Shown in pieces: positions 27,836 to 35,219 of a DNA stretch of 64,000 nucleotides (position 1 is the stretch's first letter; every line of letters starts with the position of its first letter). The notes under the pieces were generated by a model that was not told the DNA's origin, did no database searches, and was given only the letters and a program-made list of their open reading frames with translations. Source of the stretch: Hyphomicrobiales bacterium (GTDB lineage: Bacteria; Pseudomonadota; Alphaproteobacteria; Rhizobiales; Aestuariivirgaceae); NCBI GenBank assembly GCA_016710435.1, contig JADJVV010000001.1, positions 2,440,501 to 2,504,500 on the forward strand, in the 5' to 3' direction. The position numbers and the translations under genes are program-made.

Positions 27836-28675
27836 ATGCCCAACATGCTGGCTGATGGCGTAAGCTGGTTCGACGACTGGTTTGCCGTGTGCGAAGTGGC
27901 ACCCGGCGTGCATGCTATCGGCGAACCGCGCTTCCACCAGATCAACTGGAACTATCTGATCACGGGAACGACGCAGGCGCTGCTTTTCGATACGGGGCCG
28001 GGTGTGCGGGATATTTCCGTCGTGGTGCGGGGGCTCACAACATTGCCCGTGACGGCCATGCCTTCGCACATGCACTTCGATCACACCGGCAACCTCGATC
28101 GCTTCGAAGACATCGCCATTGCAGACCTTCCTTTGCTGCGCGCCTTCGAGAAGAATGGGATGCTGCAGGAACCCGGCAACCTCTACCTCGGCCACTACGA
28201 GGGAATGAAATGGACGCCGGTACGCGTGAGCAAGTGGTGGAAGCCCGGCCATCGCATTGAGCTCGGCGGGCGGAGTCTGGAAATCATCGCCACGCCGGGC
28301 CACTCGCCGGACCATGTGGCGCTGTGGGATGAAGGGCACGGCATCCTCCTCGCTGCCGACTTGCTCTATCTCGGCGCGCTCTATGCGCAGGTGCCGGGCT
28401 CCAACCTCGCCGACTACGCCCGGTCCTGCGAGGCCCTCCTTCCGAAACTCCGGGACGGTGCGCGTATCTTCGGTGCTCATGGCCAGCCGGATGCAGCTGG
28501 CAAGCACACCGCTCCGGAGCTTGACAGATCGGATGCAGAAGCCCTGCTAAATGTACTGAATAGACTCAAGAAATCGGGCGAGATGCCCAGCCGTGCCGAA
28601 GTCAATGAGCGCATGTATCTTCTGATCGGCCCGCATGCATATGAGGCTTGGCAGAAGGGTCGCAAATCTATATAA
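27836..28675 (+). CDS. Metallo-beta-lactamase-fold hydrolase
   Basis: A 279-residue hydrolase with the metal motif SHMHFDHTGN (His78, His80, Asp82, His83), a further metal His in TPGHSPDH, and Asp in LLAADLL. These predict a di-zinc or iron hydrolase. The start chosen has GGGAG 7 nt upstream; the frame is open 51 nt further. It follows minE by 57 bp and bmt by its 3' side. Its stop codon lies inside the 20-bp palindrome in front of bmt. Substrate unknown; glyoxalase II-like or quorum lactonase-like activity is possible but not indicated. Confidence 0.78.
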   Translation: MPNMLADGVSWFDDWFAVCEVAPGVHAIGEPRFHQINWNYLITGTTQALLFDTGPGVRDISVVVRGLTTLPVTAMPSHMHFDHTGNLDRFEDIAIADLPLLRAFEKNGMLQEPGNLYLGHYEGMKWTPVRVSKWWKPGHRIELGGRSLEIIATPGHSPDHVALWDEGHGILLAADLLYLGALYAQVPGSNLADYARSCEALLPKLRDGARIFGAHGQPDAAGKHTAPELDRSDAEALLNVLNRLKKSGEMPSRAEVNERMYLLIGPHAYEAWQKGRKSI

Positions 28676-28689
28676 AGAATTCTTTATAT
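28670..28689. promoter_or_regulatory. Perfect 20-bp palindrome upstream of bmt (SahR/SamR-like operator)
   Basis: ATATAAAGAA-TTCTTTATAT is a perfect inverted repeat. It overlaps the stop codon of the preceding hydrolase gene and ends 19 bp before the bmt start. ArsR-family methionine-cycle regulators (SahR/SamR) in proteobacteria bind AT-rich palindromes of this kind, which suits a homocysteine methyltransferase gene. The regulator itself is not in the window. Confidence 0.65.
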
Positions 28690-28708
28690 GATTTTCGCGA
28701 GGTCGCCC

Positions 28709-29722
28709 ATGCCGAAACAGTCATTCACCGAAGCACTGGCCACCCGTCCCTGGTTGCTGGCCGACGGTGCGACCGGCACGAACTATTTCCAGATGGGCCT
28801 CGTCTCCGGCGATGCGCCCGAGATGTGGAACTTCGAGCATCCGGAAAAAGTCCGCGACCTGCACCGCCGCTTTATCGAAGCGGGTGCGGACATCATCCTC
28901 ACCAACACGTTCGGCGGCAACCGTCATCGCCTCAAGCTGCACAATGCGCAGGACAAGGTGCATGAGGTGAATGTCGCCGCCGCCCGGAACGCACGCGCCG
29001 AGGCCGACGCCGTGGACCGCGATGTCTATGTCGCCGGTTCCATCGGTCCCACGGGCGAAATCTTCATGCCGGTGGGCATGCTGCCCTATGAAGAGGGCGT
29101 TGCAGCCTTCGCCGAACAGGCAATGGCGCTGAAGGACGGCGGCGTTGATGTGCTGTGGATCGAGACCATGTCGTCGGAGGAAGAACTCCGCGCGGCGGTG
29201 GATGGCGCGGCCGAGGCAGGCCTGCCCATCGTCACCACCATGAGCTTCGACACCAACGGCCGCACCATGATGGGGATCACGCCCAAGGCCTTCGGTGCGC
29301 TTACAGCGGCCCTGCCGCACCAACCCTGCGCCATCGGCGCCAACTGCGGCGTTGGAGCATCAGAACTGGTAGCCACTGTCATGGGCATCACTGAAGCGCG
29401 GCCCGATGCCGCCGTGGTCGCCAAGGGCAACTGCGGCATCCCGCAGTATGTGAACGGCGCCATCCACTATACCGGCACGCCGGAGCTGATGGCCGACTAC
29501 GCCCGCATCGCGCTGGATGCAGGAGCCCGGATCATCGGCGGCTGCTGCGGCACCTCCCCCGAGCATCTCGCCTCCATGCGCAAGGCCCTCGAAGGACACC
29601 ACAAGGGTGTCCGGCCAACGCTGGAACTGATCGAAACGAAACTCGGCCCCGTCTCGGAACTCGCCAAGGGCGTCGACAAGGCCGCCGATGGCGCCGCCCG
29701 CCGCGAGCGCCGCAGGAGCTGA
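28709..29722 (+). CDS. bmt: Betaine-homocysteine S-methyltransferase family protein
   Basis: Transfers a methyl group to homocysteine to make methionine, with glycine betaine as the expected donor in rhizobial Bmt. The 337-residue barrel has the N-terminal LLADGATGTNYFQMG loop and all three zinc ligands: Cys213 in GANCGVG and Cys279/Cys280 in GGCCGTSPEH. The start is set by a GAGG about 8 nt upstream; the frame begins 21 nt earlier. A perfect palindrome lies just upstream. It is the first of the methyl-transfer genes spread from here to 53 kb. An alternative is a corrinoid-linked homocysteine methyltransferase. Confidence 0.85.
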   Translation: MPKQSFTEALATRPWLLADGATGTNYFQMGLVSGDAPEMWNFEHPEKVRDLHRRFIEAGADIILTNTFGGNRHRLKLHNAQDKVHEVNVAAARNARAEADAVDRDVYVAGSIGPTGEIFMPVGMLPYEEGVAAFAEQAMALKDGGVDVLWIETMSSEEELRAAVDGAAEAGLPIVTTMSFDTNGRTMMGITPKAFGALTAALPHQPCAIGANCGVGASELVATVMGITEARPDAAVVAKGNCGIPQYVNGAIHYTGTPELMADYARIALDAGARIIGGCCGTSPEHLASMRKALEGHHKGVRPTLELIETKLGPVSELAKGVDKAADGAARRERRRS

Positions 29723-29758
29723 TCCCAGGCGATTGCTGCGAGTGGTTGAAGCTGCCGC

Positions 29759-30685
29759 CTAGACCGCCGCAACCACCACCGGCTTGCCCAGCATGAAGCA
29801 ATCGGAAATCAGTTGCAGGGGCGAGGCGTCAACGTCGCTTTTCTTTGCTTTGAGCAGGCGCGCGAACTTGGCGTAGATGTCCTCGTATTCGTGGAGTTCC
29901 GCCTCGCGAACGGTCTTGCCGTTCACGTCCAGAACAGAACCACCCTTCTTGAGGTGCAGCCGCACGCCATCGGCCGTGCCGACTTCGATTTCCCATGTCT
30001 CGCCCGTCGTCTGCCGCCAGTCCATTGCCGCTGTCATGTCGGCGGGCGTGCCGTCACCGCGCTTGAATCGGATGTCGGCCGCAATGGGTGTCGCCGCATT
30101 CGCAGGCACCTCGATCGTGGCGCTCTCGACGAAGATGGGTTCCGGCATGATCTTGGTGACGATCGACAGCGCATTGATGCCCGGATCCAGCACGCCGAAA
30201 CCGCCGGGCTGCCAGATCCACGCCTGTCCTGGATGCCACTTGTTCACGTCCTCTTTCCATGTGACGCGGAGATGCGTGACCTGCTTGCCCTTGAGGCGCT
30301 TCTTCGCCTCATCGACGGACGCGTTGTAACGCGAATGCCAGGTCGCATAGAGCACCCGCCGCTTCTTCTTCGCATAGGCTTCCATGGCCAGCAGTTCACC
30401 TACGGTCGGCGTCGGCGGCTTTTCGATGAGCACATGCCAGCCTGCATCCAGCGCCTCGCGCGCCATGGCAAGCCGCACCGAAGGCGGCGTGCAGAGCGCG
30501 ATGCAATCCACCGCGACTCCGCTCTTGCGGAGATCGGCGATGCTTTCAAAACAAGGCACGCCATCAATCTTGCCATGGCGGCTGACGCCCGCCACCAGCT
30601 TGAAATTCCGGTTCTTGCCGATGCAGGGAATGTGCTGGTCGCGGGCGATCTTGCCGATGCCGGCGACGGCGATCTTGTAGGCCAT
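29759..30685 (-). CDS. Gfo/Idh/MocA-family NAD(P)-dependent oxidoreductase (sugar dehydrogenase-like)
   Basis: A 308-residue two-domain dehydrogenase. The Rossmann motif is VAGIGKIARDQHIP, and the family EKP motif is HVLIEKPPTPT at about residues 86-96. The C-terminal half (WHSRYNASVDEAKKRL, then WIWQPGGFGVLDPGINALSI) resembles D-galactose or L-arabinose 1-dehydrogenases, with catalytic Asp/His in the latter motif. It lies 7 bp downstream of the cysteine desulfurase-like gene on the same strand. Substrate not determined. Confidence 0.8.
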   Translation of the reverse strand: MAYKIAVAGIGKIARDQHIPCIGKNRNFKLVAGVSRHGKIDGVPCFESIADLRKSGVAVDCIALCTPPSVRLAMAREALDAGWHVLIEKPPTPTVGELLAMEAYAKKKRRVLYATWHSRYNASVDEAKKRLKGKQVTHLRVTWKEDVNKWHPGQAWIWQPGGFGVLDPGINALSIVTKIMPEPIFVESATIEVPANAATPIAADIRFKRGDGTPADMTAAMDWRQTTGETWEIEVGTADGVRLHLKKGGSVLDVNGKTVREAELHEYEDIYAKFARLLKAKKSDVDASPLQLISDCFMLGKPVVVAAV

Positions 30686-30692
30686 GATGTCC

Positions 30693-31928
30693 TCAGCTCA
30701 GTGCGGTCGAAAGGTTGGCGATGAAGTGGTCCACTTCCGCGGCCGTGTTGTAGTGCGCAAGGCCGGCGCGGAGCACGCCGCCCTTGTCCATCAGGCCCAT
30801 GCGGGCGCAGGGCTCGATGGCGTAGTTGTGACCAGACCACACGAAGGTGTTCAAGTCGGCGAAATGCTTTGCGAGCTTTGCGGGGTCCATCCCGTCAACT
30901 GTGAATGACACCGTGGGCACACGGCGGTGCACGGCATTGGCGGAGGTGATGCCCCGCACCTTGAGGCCACGGAGCGGAACGATGCCATCGATCAGCCGCT
31001 GCGTGAGGGATTGCTCGTAAGCCTCCATGGTACGCCAGGCGGAAACCAGTCGTTCACGTTGCGAGGCGCCGGTGCCGAGCGAGGCCAGATATTCCACCGC
31101 CCCGAGACAACCTGCCATGCCCTCGTGGGAGAGCGTGCCCGTTTCGAACTTGTGCGGAAGGTCTTCGCCGGCGGGCCGCACCTTGTAGCCGAACGTCTGC
31201 TGCAGGCGCTCGCGGAGGCCCCACAGGATGCCCATGTGCGGACCGAACCACTTGTAGGCGGAGGAAACGAGGAAATCGCAACCCAGGTCCATGACGTCGA
31301 TGAGGCCATGGGGTGCGAACTGCACGGCATCCACATACGAGAGCGCGCCAGCCGCGCGCGCCTCGGCGCAGAACCGCTTCACGTCGTTGATGGTGCCGGT
31401 GCAGTTTGAGGCATAGCCCAATGCCACCAGGCGGGTGCGGGGCGAGAGGACCTTGCTCAACGCATCATCGGGGAACTCGAAGGTGTCCGGATCGAAATCC
31501 ATCCAGCGGACCACCAGGCCCTTGTCTTCGGCCAGCAGCAGCCAGGGCGCCACGTTGGCGTCGTGGTCCATCCGCGACAGCACGATCTCGTCGCCCGCCT
31601 TGAACGAACGCCCCAGGCAGCGCGACATGTGCAGGGTCAGCGTGGTCATGTTCTGCCCGAACACGATTTCGTCGGCCGATGCCCCGTAGAGTGCGGCGAC
31701 CGCGGCGTGGGCGGAATCCACCAGTTCGCCTGCCGCCCGGGTCGTGCAAAAAAATCCACCGAGATTGGCGTTTTTCTCAAGCAACGCTTCCACGGTGCGG
31801 TCGATCACCCGCTGCGGCACCTGCGTGCCTGCGGGATTATCGAAATAACACCGGGCTTTTCCGTGATCGCCTAGGGCGAGGGCAGGGAATTGCTGGCGGA
31901 CGGAATCGATCGGAAAGATGCTGGTCAT
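30693..31928 (-). CDS. Cysteine desulfurase-like class V aminotransferase
   Basis: A 411-residue fold-type I PLP enzyme. The PLP Lys lies in VSSAYKWFGPHMGILWG, with the Asp of SYVDAVQFAPHG before it. It belongs to the cysteine desulfurase-like branch (VC1184 subfamily type), which lacks the clear Cys-containing loop of IscS/SufS. The real reaction may therefore be a lyase or aminotransferase. The start used is the ATG in MTSIFPIDSVRQQF; 33 upstream residues are Arg-rich and unlikely. It is co-directional with the Gfo/Idh gene and divergent from the corrinoid-protein gene by 140 bp. Confidence 0.75.
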   Translation of the reverse strand: MTSIFPIDSVRQQFPALALGDHGKARCYFDNPAGTQVPQRVIDRTVEALLEKNANLGGFFCTTRAAGELVDSAHAAVAALYGASADEIVFGQNMTTLTLHMSRCLGRSFKAGDEIVLSRMDHDANVAPWLLLAEDKGLVVRWMDFDPDTFEFPDDALSKVLSPRTRLVALGYASNCTGTINDVKRFCAEARAAGALSYVDAVQFAPHGLIDVMDLGCDFLVSSAYKWFGPHMGILWGLRERLQQTFGYKVRPAGEDLPHKFETGTLSHEGMAGCLGAVEYLASLGTGASQRERLVSAWRTMEAYEQSLTQRLIDGIVPLRGLKVRGITSANAVHRRVPTVSFTVDGMDPAKLAKHFADLNTFVWSGHNYAIEPCARMGLMDKGGVLRAGLAHYNTAAEVDHFIANLSTALS

Positions 31929-31963
31929 GTGACTCGTTTGCGTTGCCGGTGAGATGAACTGCC

Positions 31964-31998
31964 CTTGCCACCTCCGTCGCTTTCCGGCAAGTGGAGGT
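31964..31998 (+). other. Two competing 6-bp helices upstream of the corrinoid-protein gene
   Basis: CTTGCC (31964-31969) can pair with GGCAAG (31986-31991), and the adjacent ACCTCC (31970-31975) can pair with GGAGGT (31993-31998). The order a-b-a'-b' makes the helices mutually exclusive in practice because the loops are too short for a pseudoknot. It may be a switch, a binding site, or chance. Confidence 0.3.
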
Positions 31999-32068
31999 CG
32001 TCCCGGGACGGCGCGCCGCATGGCCAAGCCGTTAGTCTGGAGGACAACCGTCTGATGTGGAGACCCCG

Positions 32069-32764
32069 ATGAGCGACGCTGGTGATCTTGACCTGAACAC
32101 CCTCAATGATGAAGAGCTCGTCCAGCAGATCCATGATGATCTGTACGATGGCCTGAAGGAAGAGGTCGTGGCGGGCGTCAACATCCTGCTCGGTCGCGGC
32201 TGGGTGCCCTACAAGGTGCTGACCGAGGCCCTCGTGGAAGGCATGCGCATCGTCGGTGTCGATTTCCGTGATGGCATCCTCTTCGTGCCGGAAGTGCTCC
32301 TCGCCGCCAATTCCATGAAGGCTGGCATGTTCATCCTCCGTCCGCTCCTCATTGCCACGGGCGCCCCGCGCCTTGGCAAGATGGTCATCGGCACCGTGAA
32401 GGGCGACATCCACGACATCGGCAAGAACCTCGTCGGCATGATGATGGAGGGTGCGGGCTTCGAAGTCATCGACCTCGGCATCAACAACCCGGTCGAGAAG
32501 TACCTGGCCGCCATGGAAGAGCACAAGCCGGACATTCTCGGCATGTCGGCGCTTCTCACGACCACGATGCCCTACATGAAGGTCGTTATCGATACCATGA
32601 AGGAAAAGGGCATCCGCGACGAATACACCGTGCTCGTCGGTGGCGCGCCGCTGAACGAGGATTTCGCCAAGGCCATTGGCGCCGATGCCTACTGCCGCGA
32701 TGCGGCCGTGGCTGTGGAAACCGCCAAGAGCTTCATGGCCCGCAAGCACAACCAGCTCGCCTGA
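32069..32764 (+). CDS. Corrinoid (cobalamin) methyl-carrier protein, MtbC/MtgC-like
   Basis: Carries a methyl group on cobalt between a substrate methyltransferase and a tetrahydrofolate methyltransferase. The 231-residue protein has an N-terminal helical cap domain (about 1-95) and a Rossmann B12 domain (about 103-225). The base-off ligand motif DIHDIG has Asp113 and lower ligand His115, followed by the Ser region MSALLTTTM and VLVGGAPLNEDF. The start is the ATG with GGAG 7 nt before it. It ends at a strong terminator shared with flp1. It is likely to serve the two MttB homologues at 36.8-41.0 kb. Confidence 0.92.
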   Translation: MSDAGDLDLNTLNDEELVQQIHDDLYDGLKEEVVAGVNILLGRGWVPYKVLTEALVEGMRIVGVDFRDGILFVPEVLLAANSMKAGMFILRPLLIATGAPRLGKMVIGTVKGDIHDIGKNLVGMMMEGAGFEVIDLGINNPVEKYLAAMEEHKPDILGMSALLTTTMPYMKVVIDTMKEKGIRDEYTVLVGGAPLNEDFAKAIGADAYCRDAAVAVETAKSFMARKHNQLA

Positions 32765-32787
32765 GCCCAGGCTTCAATTTCCGGAAC

Positions 32788-32817
32788 AAAAAAAGCGCCG
32801 CATGAAGCGGCGCTTTT
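32788..32817. terminator. Bidirectional terminator of the corrinoid gene and flp1
   Basis: AAAAGCGCCGC-ATGAA-GCGGCGCTTTT is an 11-bp stem. It gives a U4 run on the plus strand and a U7 run on the minus strand. It is nearly identical to the terminator of flp3. Confidence 0.92.
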
Positions 32818-33210
32818 CGTTTGGGAGGTGGGGGCGGCCAAAGCCGCCCGCACCGGAGATATTACGTGCCAGACGAGATGTGGCCGGCGATGGACGAGAA
32901 CGAGCTCGTGATCGCGGAAGCCAGGGTCGGCATGACGGTGACGAGGGCGAGGCCCATGGCGGCAGCGATCAGGCCGTATTCGATGGCGGTCGCGCCGGAT
33001 TCGTTCTGGAAAAACTTCTTCATGTGAAAACTCCAACTCACTAACTGACTGCACCTATCCACGATCGCCGTTCAGCTGATGCTGGTTGCCTCGTGAATAT
33101 GGAGTGAAACTACAGTTGAGCATTTAACGAGGACTGAAGACAAACCCGAACATTAAATGGAGTTCATGAAAATCGCCGGTCACATCGGGTTGTGGTGAAT
33201 TGCAGGTTAA
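32791..33210 (-). repeat. Flp gene unit 1 of three tandem copies
   Basis: A unit of about 420-450 bp made of terminator, flp gene and leader/promoter region. Outside the gene, the copies share TGAAACTCCAAC directly before the ATG, the CTGCACCTATCCACGATC block, the CTCGTGAATATGG block and a distal GGTTAA. Gene start to gene start is 456 bp to the next copy. Confidence 0.8.
32862..33023 (-). CDS. flp: Flp/Fap-type type IVb pilin (copy 1)
   Basis: A 53-residue prepilin. The basic leader MKKFFQNESG precedes ATAIEYGLIAAAMGLAL, with the prepilin peptidase site G/A and the conserved Glu at +5 followed by Tyr. This copy differs from the other two near its C-terminus (AITSSFSSIAGHISSGT). No tad/cpa secretion genes are in the window, so assembly depends on genes elsewhere. 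The start is preceded by a GGAGTTTTCAC-type Shine-Dalgarno on the minus strand. It has its own terminator. Confidence 0.92.
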   Translation of the reverse strand: MKKFFQNESGATAIEYGLIAAAMGLALVTVMPTLASAITSSFSSIAGHISSGT

Positions 33211-33243
33211 AAATCGTCAGGCAGCGCAGCCTGTCCCAAACGC

Positions 33244-33271
33244 AAAAAAGCGCCCCTGGCGGGGCGCTTTT
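33244..33271 (-). terminator. Intrinsic terminator of flp2
   Basis: AAAAGCGCCCC-TGGC-GGGGCGCTTTT, an 11-bp stem with a U6 run on the minus strand. It starts about 46 bp after the flp2 stop. Confidence 0.9.
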
Positions 33272-33317
33272 CTGTTGGAGGGACCATCAGGCCGGAGCCT
33301 GATGTTCCGGACCTGTA

Positions 33318-33479
33318 TTACGTACCAGACGAGATGTGGCCGGCGAGCGACGAGAACGAACCCGTGATCGCGGAGGCCAGCGTCGGCATGACGGTGACGA
33401 GGGCGAGGCCCATGGCAGCGGCGATCAGGCCGTATTCGATGGCGGTTGCGCCGGATTCGTTCTGGAAAAACTTCTTCAT
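33318..33479 (-). CDS. flp: Flp/Fap-type type IVb pilin (copy 2)
   Basis: A 53-residue prepilin with leader MKKFFQNESG, cleavage before ATAIEYGL and the C-terminus AITGSFSSLAGHISSGT. The protein is identical to that of copy 3, and by eye the coding sequences differ at only four positions, all silent. It was found by matching copies 1 and 3. Its own leader and terminator indicate separate transcription. Confidence 0.92.
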   Translation of the reverse strand: MKKFFQNESGATAIEYGLIAAAMGLALVTVMPTLASAITGSFSSLAGHISSGT

Positions 33480-33688
33480 GTGAAACTCCAACTGATTTTA
33501 CTGACTGCACCTATCCACGATCTGCAGTCTGCGACTTGCGTCTTGCCTCGTGAATATGGGCACAAGATATGCCTGAGCTTTTAACGAGACCTGAATTCCG
33601 TACCCAACATTAAAACCAGTTCATGAAATTACGGACAGGAGCGAGAACGTGGTGAATGCGGGGTTAATCCCGTCTGTGCTCCGCCCAT

Positions 33689-33717
33689 AAAAAAAGCGCC
33701 GCATGAAGCGGCGCTTT
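33689..33717 (-). terminator. Intrinsic terminator of flp3
   Basis: AAAGCGCCGC-ATGAA-GCGGCGCTTT, a 10-bp stem with a U7 run on the minus strand. The stem and loop are the same as in the terminator at 32788-32817. Confidence 0.9.
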
Positions 33718-33763
33718 CCGTTCGGGCGGTGCAGACGGCCAAAGCCGCCCCGCACCGGAGATA

Positions 33764-33925
33764 TTACGTGCCAGACGAGATGTGGCCGGCGAGCGACGAG
33801 AACGAACCCGTGATCGCGGAAGCCAGCGTCGGCATGACGGTGACGAGGGCGAGGCCCATGGCAGCGGCGATCAGGCCGTATTCGATGGCGGTGGCACCGG
33901 ATTCGTTCTGGAAAAACTTCTTCAT
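33764..33925 (-). CDS. flp: Flp/Fap-type type IVb pilin (copy 3)
   Basis: A 53-residue prepilin, protein-identical to copy 2. The frame is open 141 nt further upstream, but those residues are Cys/Leu-rich noise and the other copies fix the start at MKKFFQ. A GGAGTTTCAA sequence precedes the ATG. Cleavage after Gly10 would release a mature pilin of 43 residues. Confidence 0.92.
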   Translation of the reverse strand: MKKFFQNESGATAIEYGLIAAAMGLALVTVMPTLASAITGSFSSLAGHISSGT

Positions 33926-34178
33926 TTGAAACTCCAACATGTACTTACTGCACCATTCACGACCAGCTCCAGGCATCTTGCCGATTGCCGCGTGAACATG
34001 GGCACAACCTATAAGTCCCGCTTTAATGAGAACTGAATCAAATCTGCAGCATTGCAGGCACAACATGAAATTTTGGACAGGTTGGATGTTGTGGTTAAAG
34101 TGGGCCTAATGCGGCGCACCTGGCAAAGCGTTCACGGTGCTGCTGCGCTCCACTGAAGAGGGGCAGAAGGAAAATCGA

Positions 34179-34823
34179 ATGACGGTCCGGACTCCCGTTG
34201 ACCTTGCGCCATCGGATGAAATGCAGCGCACCACGGGGCGCGCCCGCGTCCTGCTGCTGGCGTGCGGGGCGTTGGGCCGCGAGATCGTCGATCTGGTGGA
34301 GGCCAACAACTGGCAGGCCTTCGACATCCAGTGCCTGCCCGCCAAGTGGCACAACACGCCCGAACTCATCGTGCCGGCCCTGCGGGAAAAGATCAGGGCG
34401 AACCGGCCGCAATATGAGCAGCTTTACGTACTCTATGGAGACTGCGGCACCGGCGGCCTGCTCGACGCCATGCTGGCGGAGGAGAAGGTGGAGCGCATCG
34501 GCGGTCCCCATTGCTACGCCTTCTTCAGCGGCAACGACCGTTTCGCCCAGACGGCCGACGATGACATCAGCGCTTTTTTCCTGACCGACTACCTGGCCCG
34601 GCATTTCGAGAAGCTGGTGTGGCAGGGCCTGGGCATGGACCGTCACCCGGATCTCTTGCCGCTCTACTTCGGGAACTACACCAAGATCGTGTATCTCGCC
34701 CAGACGAAGGACGCCGCGCTGGAGGAAAAAGCCAAGGCGGCCGCAGTCCGCTTGGGACTGGGCTATGAGTACCGCTTCACCGGCTACGGTGAACTTGAAT
34801 CAGAGATGGCGAAGCGAGCCTGA
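34179..34823 (+). CDS. DUF1638 protein associated with corrinoid methyltransferases
   Basis: A 214-residue cytoplasmic protein of the DUF1638 family. Conserved Cys-containing motifs are LLACGALGREI, CLPAKWHNTPELI, LYGDCGTGGLLD and GGPHCYAFFSG, which suggest a metal or cofactor site. The family is known mainly for its place next to MttB-type methyltransferase and corrinoid genes; its biochemical role is unknown. The start has GGAAAA 6 nt upstream. It converges on the GFA gene of the mttB1 operon, with 12 bp between the stops. Confidence 0.85.
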   Translation: MTVRTPVDLAPSDEMQRTTGRARVLLLACGALGREIVDLVEANNWQAFDIQCLPAKWHNTPELIVPALREKIRANRPQYEQLYVLYGDCGTGGLLDAMLAEEKVERIGGPHCYAFFSGNDRFAQTADDDISAFFLTDYLARHFEKLVWQGLGMDRHPDLLPLYFGNYTKIVYLAQTKDAALEEKAKAAAVRLGLGYEYRFTGYGELESEMAKRA

Positions 34824-34835
34824 TCCTGCCACCGC

Positions 34836-35219
34836 TCACCACTGGGCCGTCTGATACTCGCCGTCACAGATGGCATAGTAGTCGCCCTTGTCGGCGCAAT
34901 AGATGTGTCCCTCGGTCTTGAGGCCGGTCTTGCCGTTGAGCGAACCCGCAGCCACGGAGATGGTGGGACTGGCATCGCCCTTCCAGAACAGCAGCGATCC
35001 GCAGGTCTTGCAGAAGCCGCGCCCGGCCTTGTCGCTGGCCCTGTACCACGCCAGCGTATCCCGCTTGCTGAAATGCAGTTCCGCTTCCTTGCACGAGGTG
35101 AAGGCGGCGTAATGGCCAGATTGCTTGCGGCACTGGGAACAGTGGCAGGCGATGACGGGACGCAGAGGCCCCGCAATCTCGAAGGCCACGCCGCCGCAAA
35201 GGCAGGATCCTGTGATCAT
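34836..35219 (-). CDS. GFA-family (glutathione-dependent formaldehyde-activating enzyme-like) zinc protein
   Basis: A 127-residue protein with the GFA zinc-site pattern: CLCGGVAFEI, CHCSQCRKQSGHY and FCKTCGSLLFW. Founding member Gfa of Paracoccus was linked to S-hydroxymethylglutathione formation, but most members have no proven activity. It is last in the operon mttB1 - ferredoxin - homocysteine methyltransferase-like - GFA, with a 4-nt ATGA overlap. A role in handling formaldehyde from demethylation is an inference from that context. Confidence 0.82.
   Translation of the reverse strand: MITGSCLCGGVAFEIAGPLRPVIACHCSQCRKQSGHYAAFTSCKEAELHFSKRDTLAWYRASDKAGRGFCKTCGSLLFWKGDASPTISVAAGSLNGKTGLKTEGHIYCADKGDYYAICDGEYQTAQW

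Larger units (their letters stand above)
33241..33665 (-). repeat. Flp gene unit 2 of three tandem copies
   Basis: Same order as unit 1: terminator (33244-33271), gene, conserved leader. Its CTGCACCTATCCACGATC leader block is closest to unit 1, while the coding sequence is closest to unit 3. This mosaic pattern suggests exchange between copies. Confidence 0.8.
33687..34100 (-). repeat. Flp gene unit 3 of three tandem copies
   Basis: Same order as the other units. Its terminator is almost identical to that of unit 1. The leader is the most diverged, but keeps TGAAACTCCAAC, GTGAACATGGGCAC and a distal GGTTAA. The gene starts 446 bp from that of unit 2. Confidence 0.8.

Noticed and set aside
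31964..31998. H-type pseudoknot in the corrinoid-gene leader
   Set aside because: The segments are in pseudoknot order, but the connecting loops are 0 and 1 nt, too short to cross 6-bp helices.
32069..32764. Methionine synthase (MetH) fragment
   Set aside because: The protein has the two-domain cap plus B12 fold of a free carrier and ends at a terminator. No homocysteine, folate or activation domain is attached.
34094..34109. CtrA-like site TTAA-N7-CTAA upstream of flp3
   Set aside because: Only the GGTTAA half is kept at the same place in the other two copies, and the site is over 160 bp from the start codon. The evidence is too weak.
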